From the NCBI RefSeq assembly GCF_021173085.1, contig NZ_CP076413.1, forward strand, positions 806,001-870,000: a stretch of 64,000 nucleotides of DNA, in the 5' to 3' direction. A program made the translations under genes and the position numbers. Below the pieces are notes generated by a model that saw nothing but the letters and a program-made list of their open reading frames with translations, was not told where the DNA came from and did no database searches. The stretch comes from Ralstonia wenshanensis (GTDB lineage: Bacteria > Pseudomonadota > Gammaproteobacteria > Burkholderiales > Burkholderiaceae). Positions within the stretch are counted from its first letter, which is position 1; each line of letters begins with the position of its first letter. Below, one piece after another: positions 27,311 through 36,283 of the stretch.

Positions 27311-28347
27311 TCGATTCCCGACTCAAGACACCCATGCGATCCGTCGCCAAGCTGTGCGCCGTGGGCTTGGCAGCGTTGACCTTGAACAGTTGCGCGTATG
27401 ACGGGGTGAAAGTCATCGTCATCAACATGTTCCAGGGCGAGGCCCAACCCTTTATCGACCGCTACGACCTGAAGGAGAAGGTCTACATCTCCGGCCTGTC
27501 GCCCGACGCGCCGAATATGCTGTGCAACTACGACGGCATCTGCCAGGTCACCACGGGCATGGGCTATGCGAATGCCGCATCGACGATTTCCGCGCTGCTC
27601 TATCGCAGCAAGCTGGACCTTTCGCACACCTACTTTGTGATTGCCGGCATTGCGGGCATCGACCCGGGGCAGGGGACGGTGGGCTCGGCGGCGTGGGCGC
27701 GGTATGCGGTCGATTACGGCCTCTCGCACGAGATCGATGCGCGCGAGATGCCGGCTGGCTGGCCGTACGGCTACTTCGGCATCGGCACCAAGGGCCCCGG
27801 CGAGAAGCCGCCGATGGACTACCGCACCGAGGTGTTCCAGCTCAACGAGACGCTGCTGCAGAAGGCGTACACGTTGTCGAAATCGGCGACGCTGGAAGAC
27901 GGCCCCGAGGCCATCGCCTTCCGCAAAAACTACGCGTATGCACCGGCCAACCAGCCGCCCGCCGTCATCCAGTGCGACGTGGCTTCCGCCGACACATGGT
28001 GGGCCGGCCGCAACCTGGGCCAGCGGGCGCGTGACTGGGTGAAGACGATGACCGACGACAAGGGCACCTACTGCACGACAGCGCAGGAAGACAACGCCAC
28101 GCTGGAAGTGCTGACGCGCGGCGCCCGTGCCGGCAAGGTCGACTTCAGCCGCGTGGCATTGCTGCGCGCCGGGTCCGACTTCGACCGTCCGTACGACGGC
28201 CAAAGCGCCTCCGATGGGCTCATCAACTATGCGCAGCAGGGCGGCTTCGTGCCGGCCACGCACAATCTCGTCAACGCGGCCAAGCCGTTGCTGGACGAGA
28301 TCGTGCAGCACTGGCCCCAGTGGAAACAGGGGGTGCCGGCGAATTAA
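27307..28347 (+). CDS. Purine nucleoside permease (NUP) family lipoprotein, copy 2
   Basis: A 346-residue paralogue of the preceding gene, starting inside its stop codon (ATGA overlap). Here the N-terminus is a short lipoprotein signal with lipobox LTLNSC, so the product should be lipid-anchored in the envelope. The shared blocks are MFQGEAQPF, QVTTGMGYANAASTISAL, AGIAGIDPGQGTVGSAAWAR, GTYCTTAQEDNATLEVL and FDRPYDGQ. The close similarity along the whole length points to tandem duplication followed by a change in localisation. The two proteins may work together on extracellular nucleosides; the activity is unproven. Confidence 0.86.
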   Translation: MIDSRLKTPMRSVAKLCAVGLAALTLNSCAYDGVKVIVINMFQGEAQPFIDRYDLKEKVYISGLSPDAPNMLCNYDGICQVTTGMGYANAASTISALLYRSKLDLSHTYFVIAGIAGIDPGQGTVGSAAWARYAVDYGLSHEIDAREMPAGWPYGYFGIGTKGPGEKPPMDYRTEVFQLNETLLQKAYTLSKSATLEDGPEAIAFRKNYAYAPANQPPAVIQCDVASADTWWAGRNLGQRARDWVKTMTDDKGTYCTTAQEDNATLEVLTRGARAGKVDFSRVALLRAGSDFDRPYDGQSASDGLINYAQQGGFVPATHNLVNAAKPLLDEIVQHWPQWKQGVPAN

Positions 28348-28350
28348 CAG

Positions 28351-28393
28351 TTGCTGACATCACATTTCAATCTATATAATGCGAATCATTCTC
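28351..28393 (+). promoter_or_regulatory. Fur box overlapping a sigma-70 promoter
   Basis: TTGCTG (28351-28356), an 18-base spacer and TATAAT (28375-28380) form a good promoter. TATAATGCGAATCATTCTC (28375-28393) matches the 19-base Fur consensus at 15 positions and covers the -10 element and the likely start site, so iron-loaded Fur should repress it. It drives the leader and the TonB receptor downstream. Confidence 0.82.
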
Positions 28394-28519
28394 ATTTGAT
28401 GGGTGGCGAAGGGCAACTTGCCTGACCGCTGGCCATCGCTTCTGCCGGGCGAGCCAGCGGGTTTCCACCTGCCAGCCAACGGATCGACGCGCCGCGTGAA
28501 GTTTTGCGGCGCGTTTTTT
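28387..28519 (+). ncRNA. Candidate Fur-controlled small RNA or attenuated leader
   Basis: From the expected start near 28387 to a strong terminator at 28519 the transcript would be about 130 bases. It holds an 8-base perfect stem (CCGCTGGC 28426-28433 with GCCAGCGG 28453-28460), a small GGCAA/TTGCC hairpin, and the terminator hairpin. An 8-codon reading frame (MGGEGQLA) starts at 28399 but has no ribosome site. The layout fits a RyhB-like small RNA, or a leader controlling read-through into the TonB receptor 68 bases further on. No known riboswitch class was recognised. Confidence 0.4.
28487..28519 (+). terminator. Strong intrinsic terminator inside the receptor leader
   Basis: ACGCGCCGC (28487-28495) pairs perfectly with GCGGCGCGT (28506-28514) around a 10-base loop and is followed by six Ts. 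It lies between the Fur-box promoter and the receptor start, not after a gene. Immediately downstream a second hairpin AACGCA-TGAC-TGCGTT (28527-28542) is seen. Confidence 0.85.
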
Positions 28520-28587
28520 CATCCCCAACGCATGACTGCGTTGTCGCGCGTCTGGTTTTGCCACTTCTGATCGTCCCTTTGTCTGCG

Positions 28588-30696
28588 ATGAACCGTCTTC
28601 TCGCGGCCCGCGCATTCTCCTGCGCGCTCGCCGCCATTCCTCTTGCCGTTTCCACGTTGGCCCATGCCGAAGAAAGCCAGCCCCGCGCAGATGCCGCCAC
28701 GGTCGATTTGAATGAGACCACCGTCACGGCAGGCAGCCAGCGGGGTTTTGCAGCCAGCACGGCGGAGGTCGGAGCATTCCGCGGCATGGCGTTGCGCGAT
28801 ATTCCCGCGACCGTGAACGTGGTCACGCGCGAGGCGCTGGACGCGCAGCAAGACACGTCGCTGTACGACGCGCTGCGCAATACAGCCGGCGTGACGCGCC
28901 AGCAGCTCTCAGGCGAAACGTTCGACAACCTTGCCATCCGCGGCGTGACGCTGGAGAACCGCACCAATTTCCGCTTCAACGGCTCGATGCCGATTCCCGC
29001 GCTCACGGCAATGCCGCTTGAAGATAAGGAGCGCGTGGAGGTGCTCAAGGGCGTGTCGGCGCTGTATTACGGCTACACGACGCCAGGCGGCGTGGTGAAC
29101 CTTGTTACGAAGCGCGCGGGCAACACGCCCGTCACCACGCTGGGCATGCAGTTCGACAGCAACGGCACCGCCGTCGGCACGCTCGACGTCGGGCGCCGCT
29201 TTGGTGAAGACAATCAATATGGCCTGCGCATCAACGCGGCGGGCGGCGCGCTGCAGTCGCCGACAAGCGGCATTGACGGTACGCGCCAGCTTGCCGCCGT
29301 GGCCTTCGACTGGAAGGTCAACAGCCGGCTGAGCTTGAAAGCCGACGTGGAATATTCGCGCAAGGTCATCACCGAACAGTCGGTGGTGACGCTGCCCGCT
29401 GCCAAAAACGGCGTCATCACGTTGCCTGCCATGCCCGTCCCGAGCAAACGCATTGCGCCGGGCTGGGCCGACTTTGATGGCAACAACACCAACGCGCTGC
29501 TGCGTGCCGATTACGCGCTCGCCGATGCGTGGCTGCTGACGGTGGAAGGCGGCTTGTCGGAGACGGCGCGCACGCGGGCGTTCTCGGAATTCAAGCTGAC
29601 CAATGCGCTGACGGGTGCTGGCACGCTGTCCGGCCAGCGACAGAGCGGCCGCTGGAATACGAGCCACGTGCGGGCCGACGTTTCCGGCACCGAGAAGACG
29701 GGTTGGATCACGCACGACCTGACCTTCGGTGTTGCGCGTTCCGACATGCGCCAGACGGCCGTGTACTCCGACCGTTTTTCCGGCGCGCAGAATCTGTACA
29801 ACCCCGTCGACCTCGGCTGGCTGCCGGCCACCGGCACCGGTTTTACGGCCGAGCAGCGCGCGGTGGATACGGGCGTCTACGCGCTGGATCGCATGACGCT
29901 GTCGCAGCACTGGCAGGTGATCGCCGGCCTGCGCTACACGCGCTACACCAGCGAGCAGGCGCCCAACCGCTACGAGGCCAGCAAGACCACGCCGCTGGGG
30001 GCCGTCATCTACAAGTTCACGCCGGCGCTCTCGGCGTATGCGTCGTACGCGCAAGGGCTGGAAGCCGGCGCGCGGGCACCGAACACGGCCGCCAACGCCA
30101 ATGTGGCCATGCCGCCGGCGCTGTCCGAACAGAAGGAAGTGGGCGTGCGCTACGAAACGCCGGCCGGCACACAGCTTGCCGCTGCCGCGTACGACATCGA
30201 CCGCGCAGCGAGCTACACCAACGACGCAAACGTCTTCGTGCAAGATGGCCGCGAGCGGATTCGGGGTGTCGAGCTGACCGCGCAGGGCCGGGTCACCAAG
30301 GACCTGTCGCTGTTGGCTTCCGCCGGCTGGACGGACGCGAAGTTCCGTGGTGTCGGTAACGGCCTCGACGGAAAAACCCCGGAGAACACGCCGCGCAGCA
30401 CCGCCAGCCTCTTTGCCGAATACACGTTGCCGATGCTGCGTTCTGTCTCATTCAACGCGGGCGCGTACTACCTCGGCCCGCGCCCGGTGAACGATGCCAA
30501 TCAAGCTGAACTGGGTGGCACCACGCTCTTCAGTGCAGGCGTGCGCTATGTGACACGCATCTCGGGCAAACGGGCAACGCTGCAATTCAATGTCGACAAC
30601 CTGACCGACAAGCGCTACTGGGCGGGCGCCGGCAACAACCGGCTGTCGATGGGCGCACCGCGCCTCTTCAAGCTCGGCATGAAGATTGATCTGTAA
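28588..30696 (+). CDS. TonB-dependent (siderophore-type) outer-membrane receptor
   Basis: A 702-residue receptor with a signal peptide (FSCALAAIPLAVSTLAHA), a possible TonB box region (DLNETTVTAG), a plug domain (ALRDIPATVNVVTREAL through RVEVLKGVSALYYGYTTPGGVVNLVTKRAG) and a 22-strand barrel. The plug form is that of ferric-siderophore receptors. The last residue is Leu (GMKIDL) where most barrels end in Phe. Start 28588 puts the signal peptide at the N-terminus but has no clear ribosome site; a start at 28504 would fall within the terminator stem. The Fur box upstream supports iron regulation. The ligand is unknown. Confidence 0.92.
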   Translation: MNRLLAARAFSCALAAIPLAVSTLAHAEESQPRADAATVDLNETTVTAGSQRGFAASTAEVGAFRGMALRDIPATVNVVTREALDAQQDTSLYDALRNTAGVTRQQLSGETFDNLAIRGVTLENRTNFRFNGSMPIPALTAMPLEDKERVEVLKGVSALYYGYTTPGGVVNLVTKRAGNTPVTTLGMQFDSNGTAVGTLDVGRRFGEDNQYGLRINAAGGALQSPTSGIDGTRQLAAVAFDWKVNSRLSLKADVEYSRKVITEQSVVTLPAAKNGVITLPAMPVPSKRIAPGWADFDGNNTNALLRADYALADAWLLTVEGGLSETARTRAFSEFKLTNALTGAGTLSGQRQSGRWNTSHVRADVSGTEKTGWITHDLTFGVARSDMRQTAVYSDRFSGAQNLYNPVDLGWLPATGTGFTAEQRAVDTGVYALDRMTLSQHWQVIAGLRYTRYTSEQAPNRYEASKTTPLGAVIYKFTPALSAYASYAQGLEAGARAPNTAANANVAMPPALSEQKEVGVRYETPAGTQLAAAAYDIDRAASYTNDANVFVQDGRERIRGVELTAQGRVTKDLSLLASAGWTDAKFRGVGNGLDGKTPENTPRSTASLFAEYTLPMLRSVSFNAGAYYLGPRPVNDANQAELGGTTLFSAGVRYVTRISGKRATLQFNVDNLTDKRYWAGAGNNRLSMGAPRLFKLGMKIDL

Positions 30697-30702
30697 TGCG
30701 TG

Positions 30703-31461
30703 TCAGCCGCCCGCCGCTTTCTTCGCTGCGCCCAGCACTTCCATCGGCAGCGGAAAGACAATCGTCGAGCTTTTGTCGCCGGCGATCTGCGTGAGCGTCT
30801 GCAGGTAGCGCAACTGGATTGCCTCGGGCTGCTGGGCCAGCATCCGTGCGGCTTCGAGCAGCTTTTCCGATGCCTGCAACTCGCCTTCCGCGTGGATGAC
30901 CTTGGCGCGGCGTTCGCGTTCGGCCTCGGCCTGGCGGGCGATGGCGCGGATCATCGATTCGTTCAGGTCGACGTGCTTGATCTCCACGTTCGCGATCTTG
31001 ATGCCCCACGGGTCGGTCTGGATGTCGAGGACCTTCTGGATATCGAGATTGAGCTTTTCGCGCTCGGCCAGCATCTCGTCCAGCTCGTGCTTGCCCAGGA
31101 TGGCGCGCAGTGTCGTCTGCGCGAGCTGGCTTGTCGCTTCCAGATAGTTGGCCACCTGGATGATGGCGCGCTCGGGGTCGACCACACGGAAATACACCAC
31201 CGCGTTGACCTTGACCGACACGTTGTCGTGCGAGATCACATCTTGCGGCGGCACGTCCATCACCACCGTGCGCAAGTCCACGCGCACCATCTGCTGGATG
31301 GCCGGCACGATGAGCACCAGCCCCGGCCCCTTCACGCGCCAGAAGCGGCCGAGCAGGAACACCACGCCGCGCTCGTATTCGCGCAGCACCCGGAACGACG
31401 AGATGACCAGCAGCACGGCCAGGAAGATCAGGCCGCCCGCGCTGAAGAAGCCATAAAGCAT
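30703..31461 (-). CDS. Slipin (SPFH/band 7 family) membrane protein
   Basis: A 252-residue stomatin-like protein with one N-terminal membrane segment ([16 protein letters not shown]) followed by the SPFH domain: [19 protein letters not shown] start, [30 protein letters not shown], and a helical tail with many Glu/Ala residues ([20 protein letters not shown]). Slipins assemble as large rings at the membrane and work with NfeD proteases. The nfeD gene is 11 bases upstream on the same strand, the standard pairing. It converges with the TonB receptor with only six bases between. Confidence 0.93.
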   Translation of the reverse strand: MLYGFFSAGGLIFLAVLLVISSFRVLREYERGVVFLLGRFWRVKGPGLVLIVPAIQQMVRVDLRTVVMDVPPQDVISHDNVSVKVNAVVYFRVVDPERAIIQVANYLEATSQLAQTTLRAILGKHELDEMLAEREKLNLDIQKVLDIQTDPWGIKIANVEIKHVDLNESMIRAIARQAEAERERRAKVIHAEGELQASEKLLEAARMLAQQPEAIQLRYLQTLTQIAGDKSSTIVFPLPMEVLGAAKKAAGG

Positions 31462-31472
31462 TTTTCTTCTCC

Positions 31473-32867
31473 TTATGAAGACGCGGCGACGGGGGCGACG
31501 GGTTCGACCATCAGTGTCAGCCCATGCCGGGCGATTACACGCACCTGATCGCCACGCGCGATGCCGCCGTCACAGCGCACGCGCCAGCGCTCGCCATGGA
31601 TGCGCGCCCAGCCATCGCCGTCGGCATCGGCGTCCGGTGTATCGACGTCCACCACTTCGCCTGTCATGCCGATGAGCGTATCGCCGCCCGTCACGATCGG
31701 CCGCCGTCGCGCACGCACCGCCAGGTTGGAGAGCGCTAGAACTACAGTCAGGCTCACGAAGGCCAGTCCGATGATGAGCGGAAGCGGCACGCCAAAGCCA
31801 GGCGTTTGCGTATCGATCAGCATCACCGCGCCCAGCACGAACGCAACGATGCCGCCCACGCCGAGCGCGCCGAACGTCGGCAGGAATGCTTCAGCCACCA
31901 TACAACCCAGGCCAAGTGCGATGAGGGCAAGCCCCGCGTAGTTGATCGGCAGCATCTGCAGCCCGTAAAGCGCCACCACGATGCACACCGCGCCGAGGAT
32001 GCCTGGCACGACCATGCCCGGCGTCGAGAACTCGAAGATCAGTGCATACACGCCCACCGTCAGCAGCAACAGCGCCAGGCTTGGGTCGGTAATGACGCCG
32101 AGGAAGTGGTTGCGCCAGTCGGGCTCCAGCGTGACGGTCGTGGCCTCGGCTGTACGCAGCGTGACCACGCCGGCGGACGTGCGCACCGCACGGCCGTCGA
32201 CTTGCTTGAGCAGATCAGGCAGGCTTGCCGCAACAAGGTCAATCACGTGCTGGCTGGCGGCCTCGGGTGCGTCGAGGCTGACCGCTTCGCGAACGGCGCG
32301 CTCGGCCCACTCAGCATTGCGACCGCGCAGCTGGGCCAGGCCGCGAATGTACGCCGCGGCGTCGTGCATCTGCTTGCGGGCCAGGGTGTCTTCATTGCTG
32401 GACGTGGCGGCTGGCGCGCTGGCCGGCTTGGCGCCTTCGCCGGGGCTGGGGGCGTGGCCGCCCATGCCGATCGCCACGGGAGAAGCTGCACCCAGATTCG
32501 TGGCCGGCGCCATCGCGGCAACGTGGCAGGCGTAGAGGATGTAGGTGCCCGCGCTCGCTGCCCGCGCGCCGCCGGGGGCCACGTAGCCTGCAACCGGCAC
32601 GGGCGACGCAAGGATGGCTTGAATGATCTGGCGCATCGACGCATCGAGGCCGCCGGGCGTATCCATTTGCAGCACAACGAGCTGCGCTCCTTGATCGCGC
32701 GCCCGCTGCAGGCCGCGGATCACGTAGGCTGCGCTGGCCGGCCCGATGGCGCCCGTGACCGGCAACACCACGACTGGCGCGGCTGCCGCGGCAAGGCTGG
32801 TCCACACCGCGGCGATGACCGCCGGCAACCATACCATCCAATGCCGCATCCGCAACGACGGTCGCAT
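31473..32867 (-). CDS. NfeD family membrane protease (long form)
   Basis: A 464-residue protein with three parts: a signal peptide, a ClpP-like serine protease domain ([16 protein letters not shown], the Ser in [11 protein letters not shown], and a Lys in [14 protein letters not shown]), then several membrane helices (about 235-390) and a C-terminal OB-fold NfeD domain ([18 protein letters not shown] to [16 protein letters not shown]). Long NfeD proteins cut stomatin-type partners. GGAGG stands five bases before the ATG. Its slipin partner follows directly. Confidence 0.92.
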   Translation of the reverse strand: MRPSLRMRHWMVWLPAVIAAVWTSLAAAAAPVVVLPVTGAIGPASAAYVIRGLQRARDQGAQLVVLQMDTPGGLDASMRQIIQAILASPVPVAGYVAPGGARAASAGTYILYACHVAAMAPATNLGAASPVAIGMGGHAPSPGEGAKPASAPAATSSNEDTLARKQMHDAAAYIRGLAQLRGRNAEWAERAVREAVSLDAPEAASQHVIDLVAASLPDLLKQVDGRAVRTSAGVVTLRTAEATTVTLEPDWRNHFLGVITDPSLALLLLTVGVYALIFEFSTPGMVVPGILGAVCIVVALYGLQMLPINYAGLALIALGLGCMVAEAFLPTFGALGVGGIVAFVLGAVMLIDTQTPGFGVPLPLIIGLAFVSLTVVLALSNLAVRARRRPIVTGGDTLIGMTGEVVDVDTPDADADGDGWARIHGERWRVRCDGGIARGDQVRVIARHGLTLMVEPVAPVAASS

Positions 32868-32940
32868 CTGCGCCTCCGTCCGTGATTGCTGCGCTCTGCC
32901 CGATCAGGCCGGCGGCGCAATCCCGATATCCGCTTTCAGT

Positions 32941-33849
32941 TTAGGCGGCAATGGCTTCGCGTGCGGTTGCACTTGCCGTTGGTTGCGGCTCGCTCAGCAC
33001 CTGCAAGAGCGCCTGCAGGGCGGGGCCAGCCATGTCGCGATGCCAGGCTAGCAGTGTGTCGACACGGCCTGGCTTGTCCAGCGTGTGGATGCTGATTTCC
33101 GGCGCATTCGTGTACAGCTCGAGCACCGAGCGCGGCACCAGCGCCACGCCAATCCCGGCCGCCGCGCACGCGATGATGGCGTGGTACGAGCCAAGCTCCA
33201 GTACCCGCGACGGCACTACGCCATCTGCTGCAAACCAGTCTTCGATCAATTGCCGATAGGCGCAGCCGGGTTCGAACGCGAGCATGCCGGTGGTCTGCAC
33301 GTCGGCGGCGCGGCGGATTGGCGGATGGGCGCGGTGAGCAATCAGCACCAGCTCTTCCGCAAACGCCGGCAGCGTGGTCATGGCGGCACGCGTGTTGTTC
33401 AGGCATGCCGTTTCGGCAACGAACGCGCAGTCGACTTCAAAGTTCGACAGCGCCTGGAGGGACTGGCGCGTGGTCATTGTCACGAGTTCAAGCTGCACGC
33501 GCGGCCAGCGTTGATGCAGCGTTGCCAGCAGGGCAGGAAGGCGGCTGGCCGCCGTGCTTTCCATGGACGCGATGCGCAGGCGCCCGTGCGGCTCCCGCGG
33601 CTGCACGGCCTGGCGCGCTTCGGCGGCCAGGCGGAGGATGTCGTCGGCGTAGGTCAGCAGGGTCTGCCCGGCGGGCGTCAGCACCATGCGCTTGCTTTCG
33701 CGCACAAATAGCTGCACGCCGAGCGAAGCCTCCAGCTGGCGGATGCGTGTCGTCACATTCGACTGCACGCGATTGAGCTGCTGGGCCGCTCGGGTGACAC
33801 CACCTTCCCGCACCACCGTCCGGAAAATCTCGAGCGAGGATAGATCCAT
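32941..33849 (-). CDS. LysR family transcriptional regulator
   Basis: A 302-residue LysR-type regulator. The N-terminal winged helix-turn-helix (LEIFRTVVREGGVTRAAQQLNRVQSNVTTRIRQLE) is textbook, followed by the linker helix and a periplasmic-binding-protein-like effector domain (RIASMESTAASRLPALL, FEPGCAYRQLIEDWF). It is divergent from the MFS transporter gene with a 102-base AT-richer gap, the usual layout for a regulator of its neighbour. The gap includes TATAAT at 33882-33887. The effector is unknown. Confidence 0.93.
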   Translation of the reverse strand: MDLSSLEIFRTVVREGGVTRAAQQLNRVQSNVTTRIRQLEASLGVQLFVRESKRMVLTPAGQTLLTYADDILRLAAEARQAVQPREPHGRLRIASMESTAASRLPALLATLHQRWPRVQLELVTMTTRQSLQALSNFEVDCAFVAETACLNNTRAAMTTLPAFAEELVLIAHRAHPPIRRAADVQTTGMLAFEPGCAYRQLIEDWFAADGVVPSRVLELGSYHAIIACAAAGIGVALVPRSVLELYTNAPEISIHTLDKPGRVDTLLAWHRDMAGPALQALLQVLSEPQPTASATAREAIAA

Positions 33850-33951
33850 GATGTATCTCAAATGCTAATGGGTTTGTTCAATATAATTCATTTTTCAGGA
33901 TGAACGGCCTTGCGTACGATGAAGTGCCGATTTCCTCATCCAGGCCTTCTC

Positions 33952-35166
33952 ATGGAGCACATCCTGTCGTCTCCCTCAGCCTTGTCCGCCGCGCGTTCCC
34001 AGCGGGCCACCGCATGGCGCGTGGCGATTGCGGGCATGGTGGCGCTGTCCGTGGCGATGGGCATCGGCCGCTTCGCCTTCACGCCGATCCTGCCGATGAT
34101 GCTTCACGACGGCAGCCTGACGCTGGCGCAGGGCAGCTGGCTGGCAACCGGCAACTACCTGGGCTATTTCGTTGGCGCGCTGGCCTGCATGGCCGTGCGC
34201 GGCGACGCGGCGCGGCTCATCCGCACCGGTCTGGTTGCGACGGTGCTGCTGACCGCCGGAATGGGCGTCCTGCAAGGGCAGCCTGCGTGGCTTCTGCTGC
34301 GCTTTGCGGCCGGCATGGCCAGCGCGCTGGTGTTTGTCTTTACGGCGGGCTGGTGCCTCCATCGACTGACCGAGCTGGGCCATGCGGCGCTCGGCGGCAT
34401 CATTTTCTGCGGGCCGGGACTTGGCATCGCCATTCCGGGCTTGGCGGCCAGCGGCATGGTGGCGCTCGGCTGGCACGCAACGTCGGCATGGATTGCTTTT
34501 GGCGTGCTGTCGGCGCTGCTTTCGGCGGCGGTGTGGTCGACCATCCGGCCCGAAGCGCATGCGCATGCCGCTCCGGCGCGGGCTGCATCCGGCACGGCAC
34601 CCGGGCTGGATGCGCCCACCAGCGCGCTGACGCTTGCCTATGGCTTGGCTGGCTTCGGTTACATCATCACCGCCACCTTCCTGCCGGTGATCGCGCGGAA
34701 AGTGCTGCCTGCGGGTTCGGTCTGGCCCGATCTGTTCTGGCCGATGTTCGGTGCGGGGGTGGCGCTCGGGGCGTTTCTTTCCACCCGGATCAGCCTGGCG
34801 CGCGATAACCGGTCGCTGCTGGCCACGGCCTACGCCATGCAGGCGGTTGCCGTGACCATCAGCATTGTGTGGCCCACGGTGGCGGGGCTGGCGCTTTCCA
34901 GCACGCTGCTCGGCCTGCCATTCACGGCGATCACGCTGTTTGCCATGCGCGAGGCGCGCCGGCTCTGGCCGCATGCCGTGCCGCGTCTGATGGGTCTGAT
35001 GACTGCCGCGTACGGCATCGGCCAGATTGCGGGGCCGCCGCTGGCGAACCGGCTGTTTGCAGCCACGGGCGGCTTCAATGCATCGCTGGCGGTGGCAGCG
35101 GTGTCGCTGGTGGCGGGTGTGGCGACCTTTCTTGCGGTCAAGCGGGCGGCCCCGGCGCGTGCGTGA
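33952..35166 (+). CDS. YbfB/YjiJ family MFS transporter
   Basis: A 404-residue major facilitator with twelve membrane segments. The start of the transporter fold, MGIGRFAFTPILPMML, is the hallmark of the YbfB/YjiJ family. ATG 33952 places a short polar N-terminus before the first helix; the open frame continues 14 codons upstream. Members are uncharacterised exporters or importers. The divergent LysR regulator likely controls it. Confidence 0.9.
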   Translation: MEHILSSPSALSAARSQRATAWRVAIAGMVALSVAMGIGRFAFTPILPMMLHDGSLTLAQGSWLATGNYLGYFVGALACMAVRGDAARLIRTGLVATVLLTAGMGVLQGQPAWLLLRFAAGMASALVFVFTAGWCLHRLTELGHAALGGIIFCGPGLGIAIPGLAASGMVALGWHATSAWIAFGVLSALLSAAVWSTIRPEAHAHAAPARAASGTAPGLDAPTSALTLAYGLAGFGYIITATFLPVIARKVLPAGSVWPDLFWPMFGAGVALGAFLSTRISLARDNRSLLATAYAMQAVAVTISIVWPTVAGLALSSTLLGLPFTAITLFAMREARRLWPHAVPRLMGLMTAAYGIGQIAGPPLANRLFAATGGFNASLAVAAVSLVAGVATFLAVKRAAPARA

Positions 35167-35241
35167 TGCGCGGCATGTGAAGGCGCGTACAACGCGGTCC
35201 GCGCGCCCGTTCTAGAATGCCTCCTCCATTGGAGGAGCCCC

Positions 35242-36027
35242 ATGTCTTTTGCCTTGCGCCCCGATGCCGTTGTGCCCGGCGGCGAGATCAGCCAGGCCGA
35301 GCGGGCGGTGCGCGTCGATCTTGCCGCCGCGTATCGTCTGGCCGCGCTCAACGGTTGGGACGACCTCGTCTACACCCATTTGTCGGCCACCGTGCCGGGC
35401 GAGCCGGATCACTTCCTGATCAACGCGTTCGGCCTGGCGTTCGACGAGATCACCGCATCCAACCTCGTCAAGATCAATGGCCGCGGCCAGCTTGTCGGCG
35501 ATTGGCCCGATGCAGCGACGCGTCCGTCCGTCAACGTAACGGGTTTTGCACTGCACGCCGCCGTGCATGCCGCGCGGCCCGACGCGCACTGCGTGATCCA
35601 TCTGCACAATACGGCGGGCATTGCGGTGTCGGCGCAGAAGCACGGGCTGCTGCCGCTGTCTCAGCATGCGCTGCGGTTTCACCGGCGCATCGCGTATCAC
35701 GATTACGAAGGCCTTGCGTTCACGCCGGAAGAGGGCGCGCGCCTGACCGCATCGCTGGGCAACCATTTCGCCATGCTGCTGCGCAACCACGGCACGCTGA
35801 CCATCGGCCGGACCGTGGCCGAGGCGCACGTGCTGATGGCCACGCTCATCAAGGCATGCGAGATCCAGATCCAGGCGCTTGCCGGCGGCGAGGTCGTCTC
35901 GCCCACGCCGGAAGTGGCAGAGCGTGCGGCAGAGCAGCTCGAAGATGGCGGCGCCATCGAAGGCGTGATCGAGTGGCCGGCGCTGTTGCGCAAACTGGAT
36001 AAAATCGACGCTTCATATCGTGACTGA
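35242..36027 (+). CDS. Class II aldolase/adducin family protein
   Basis: A 261-residue protein with the zinc-dependent aldolase fold. Metal-site motifs are visible: VIHLHNTAG (HxH, about residues 118-120), the downstream NHGTL, and an upstream Glu region (FDEITASNLVKING). Relatives act on sugar phosphates or hydroxy-acids, but many are of unknown function, so no substrate is given. A GGAGGAG-type site precedes ATG 35242. It begins a plus-strand run of five genes with gaps of 14-47 bases. Confidence 0.88.
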   Translation: MSFALRPDAVVPGGEISQAERAVRVDLAAAYRLAALNGWDDLVYTHLSATVPGEPDHFLINAFGLAFDEITASNLVKINGRGQLVGDWPDAATRPSVNVTGFALHAAVHAARPDAHCVIHLHNTAGIAVSAQKHGLLPLSQHALRFHRRIAYHDYEGLAFTPEEGARLTASLGNHFAMLLRNHGTLTIGRTVAEAHVLMATLIKACEIQIQALAGGEVVSPTPEVAERAAEQLEDGGAIEGVIEWPALLRKLDKIDASYRD

Positions 36028-36064
36028 CGCGACTGTCAACGCGACTCACTAAACCGGAGACACC

Positions 36065-36253
36065 ATGCCGACTTTCCATATCGAGATGTTTGAGGGCCGC
36101 AGCGTTGAGCAGAAGAGGAAGCTCGTCGAAGAAGTGACGCGTGTCACGTGCGAATCGCTGGGCTGCGCGCCGGGCGCCGTCGACATCATCATCACCGACA
36201 TCAAGCGCGAAAACTGGGCCACCGGCGGCGTGCTGTGGTCCGAACAGAAGTAA
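36065..36253 (+). CDS. 4-oxalocrotonate tautomerase family protein
   Basis: A 62-residue tautomerase-superfamily subunit. After removal of Met the catalytic Pro1 is exposed (MPTFHIEMFEGRS), with the expected basic residues (EQKRKLVEEVT) and a C-terminal strand. Such proteins assemble as hexamers and move protons between keto and enol forms; the substrate is unknown. It lies 37 bases after the aldolase gene and 30 before ltaE, so it may share their pathway or only their transcript. Confidence 0.9.
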   Translation: MPTFHIEMFEGRSVEQKRKLVEEVTRVTCESLGCAPGAVDIIITDIKRENWATGGVLWSEQK

Positions 36254-36283
36254 CTTTATTCCACTTCCATTTGCCGGCCCGCC

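Noticed and set aside
28387-28520. Cobalamin or other known riboswitch in the receptor leader
   Set aside because: No B12 box or other conserved riboswitch core could be matched; the Fur box and terminator explain the layout better.
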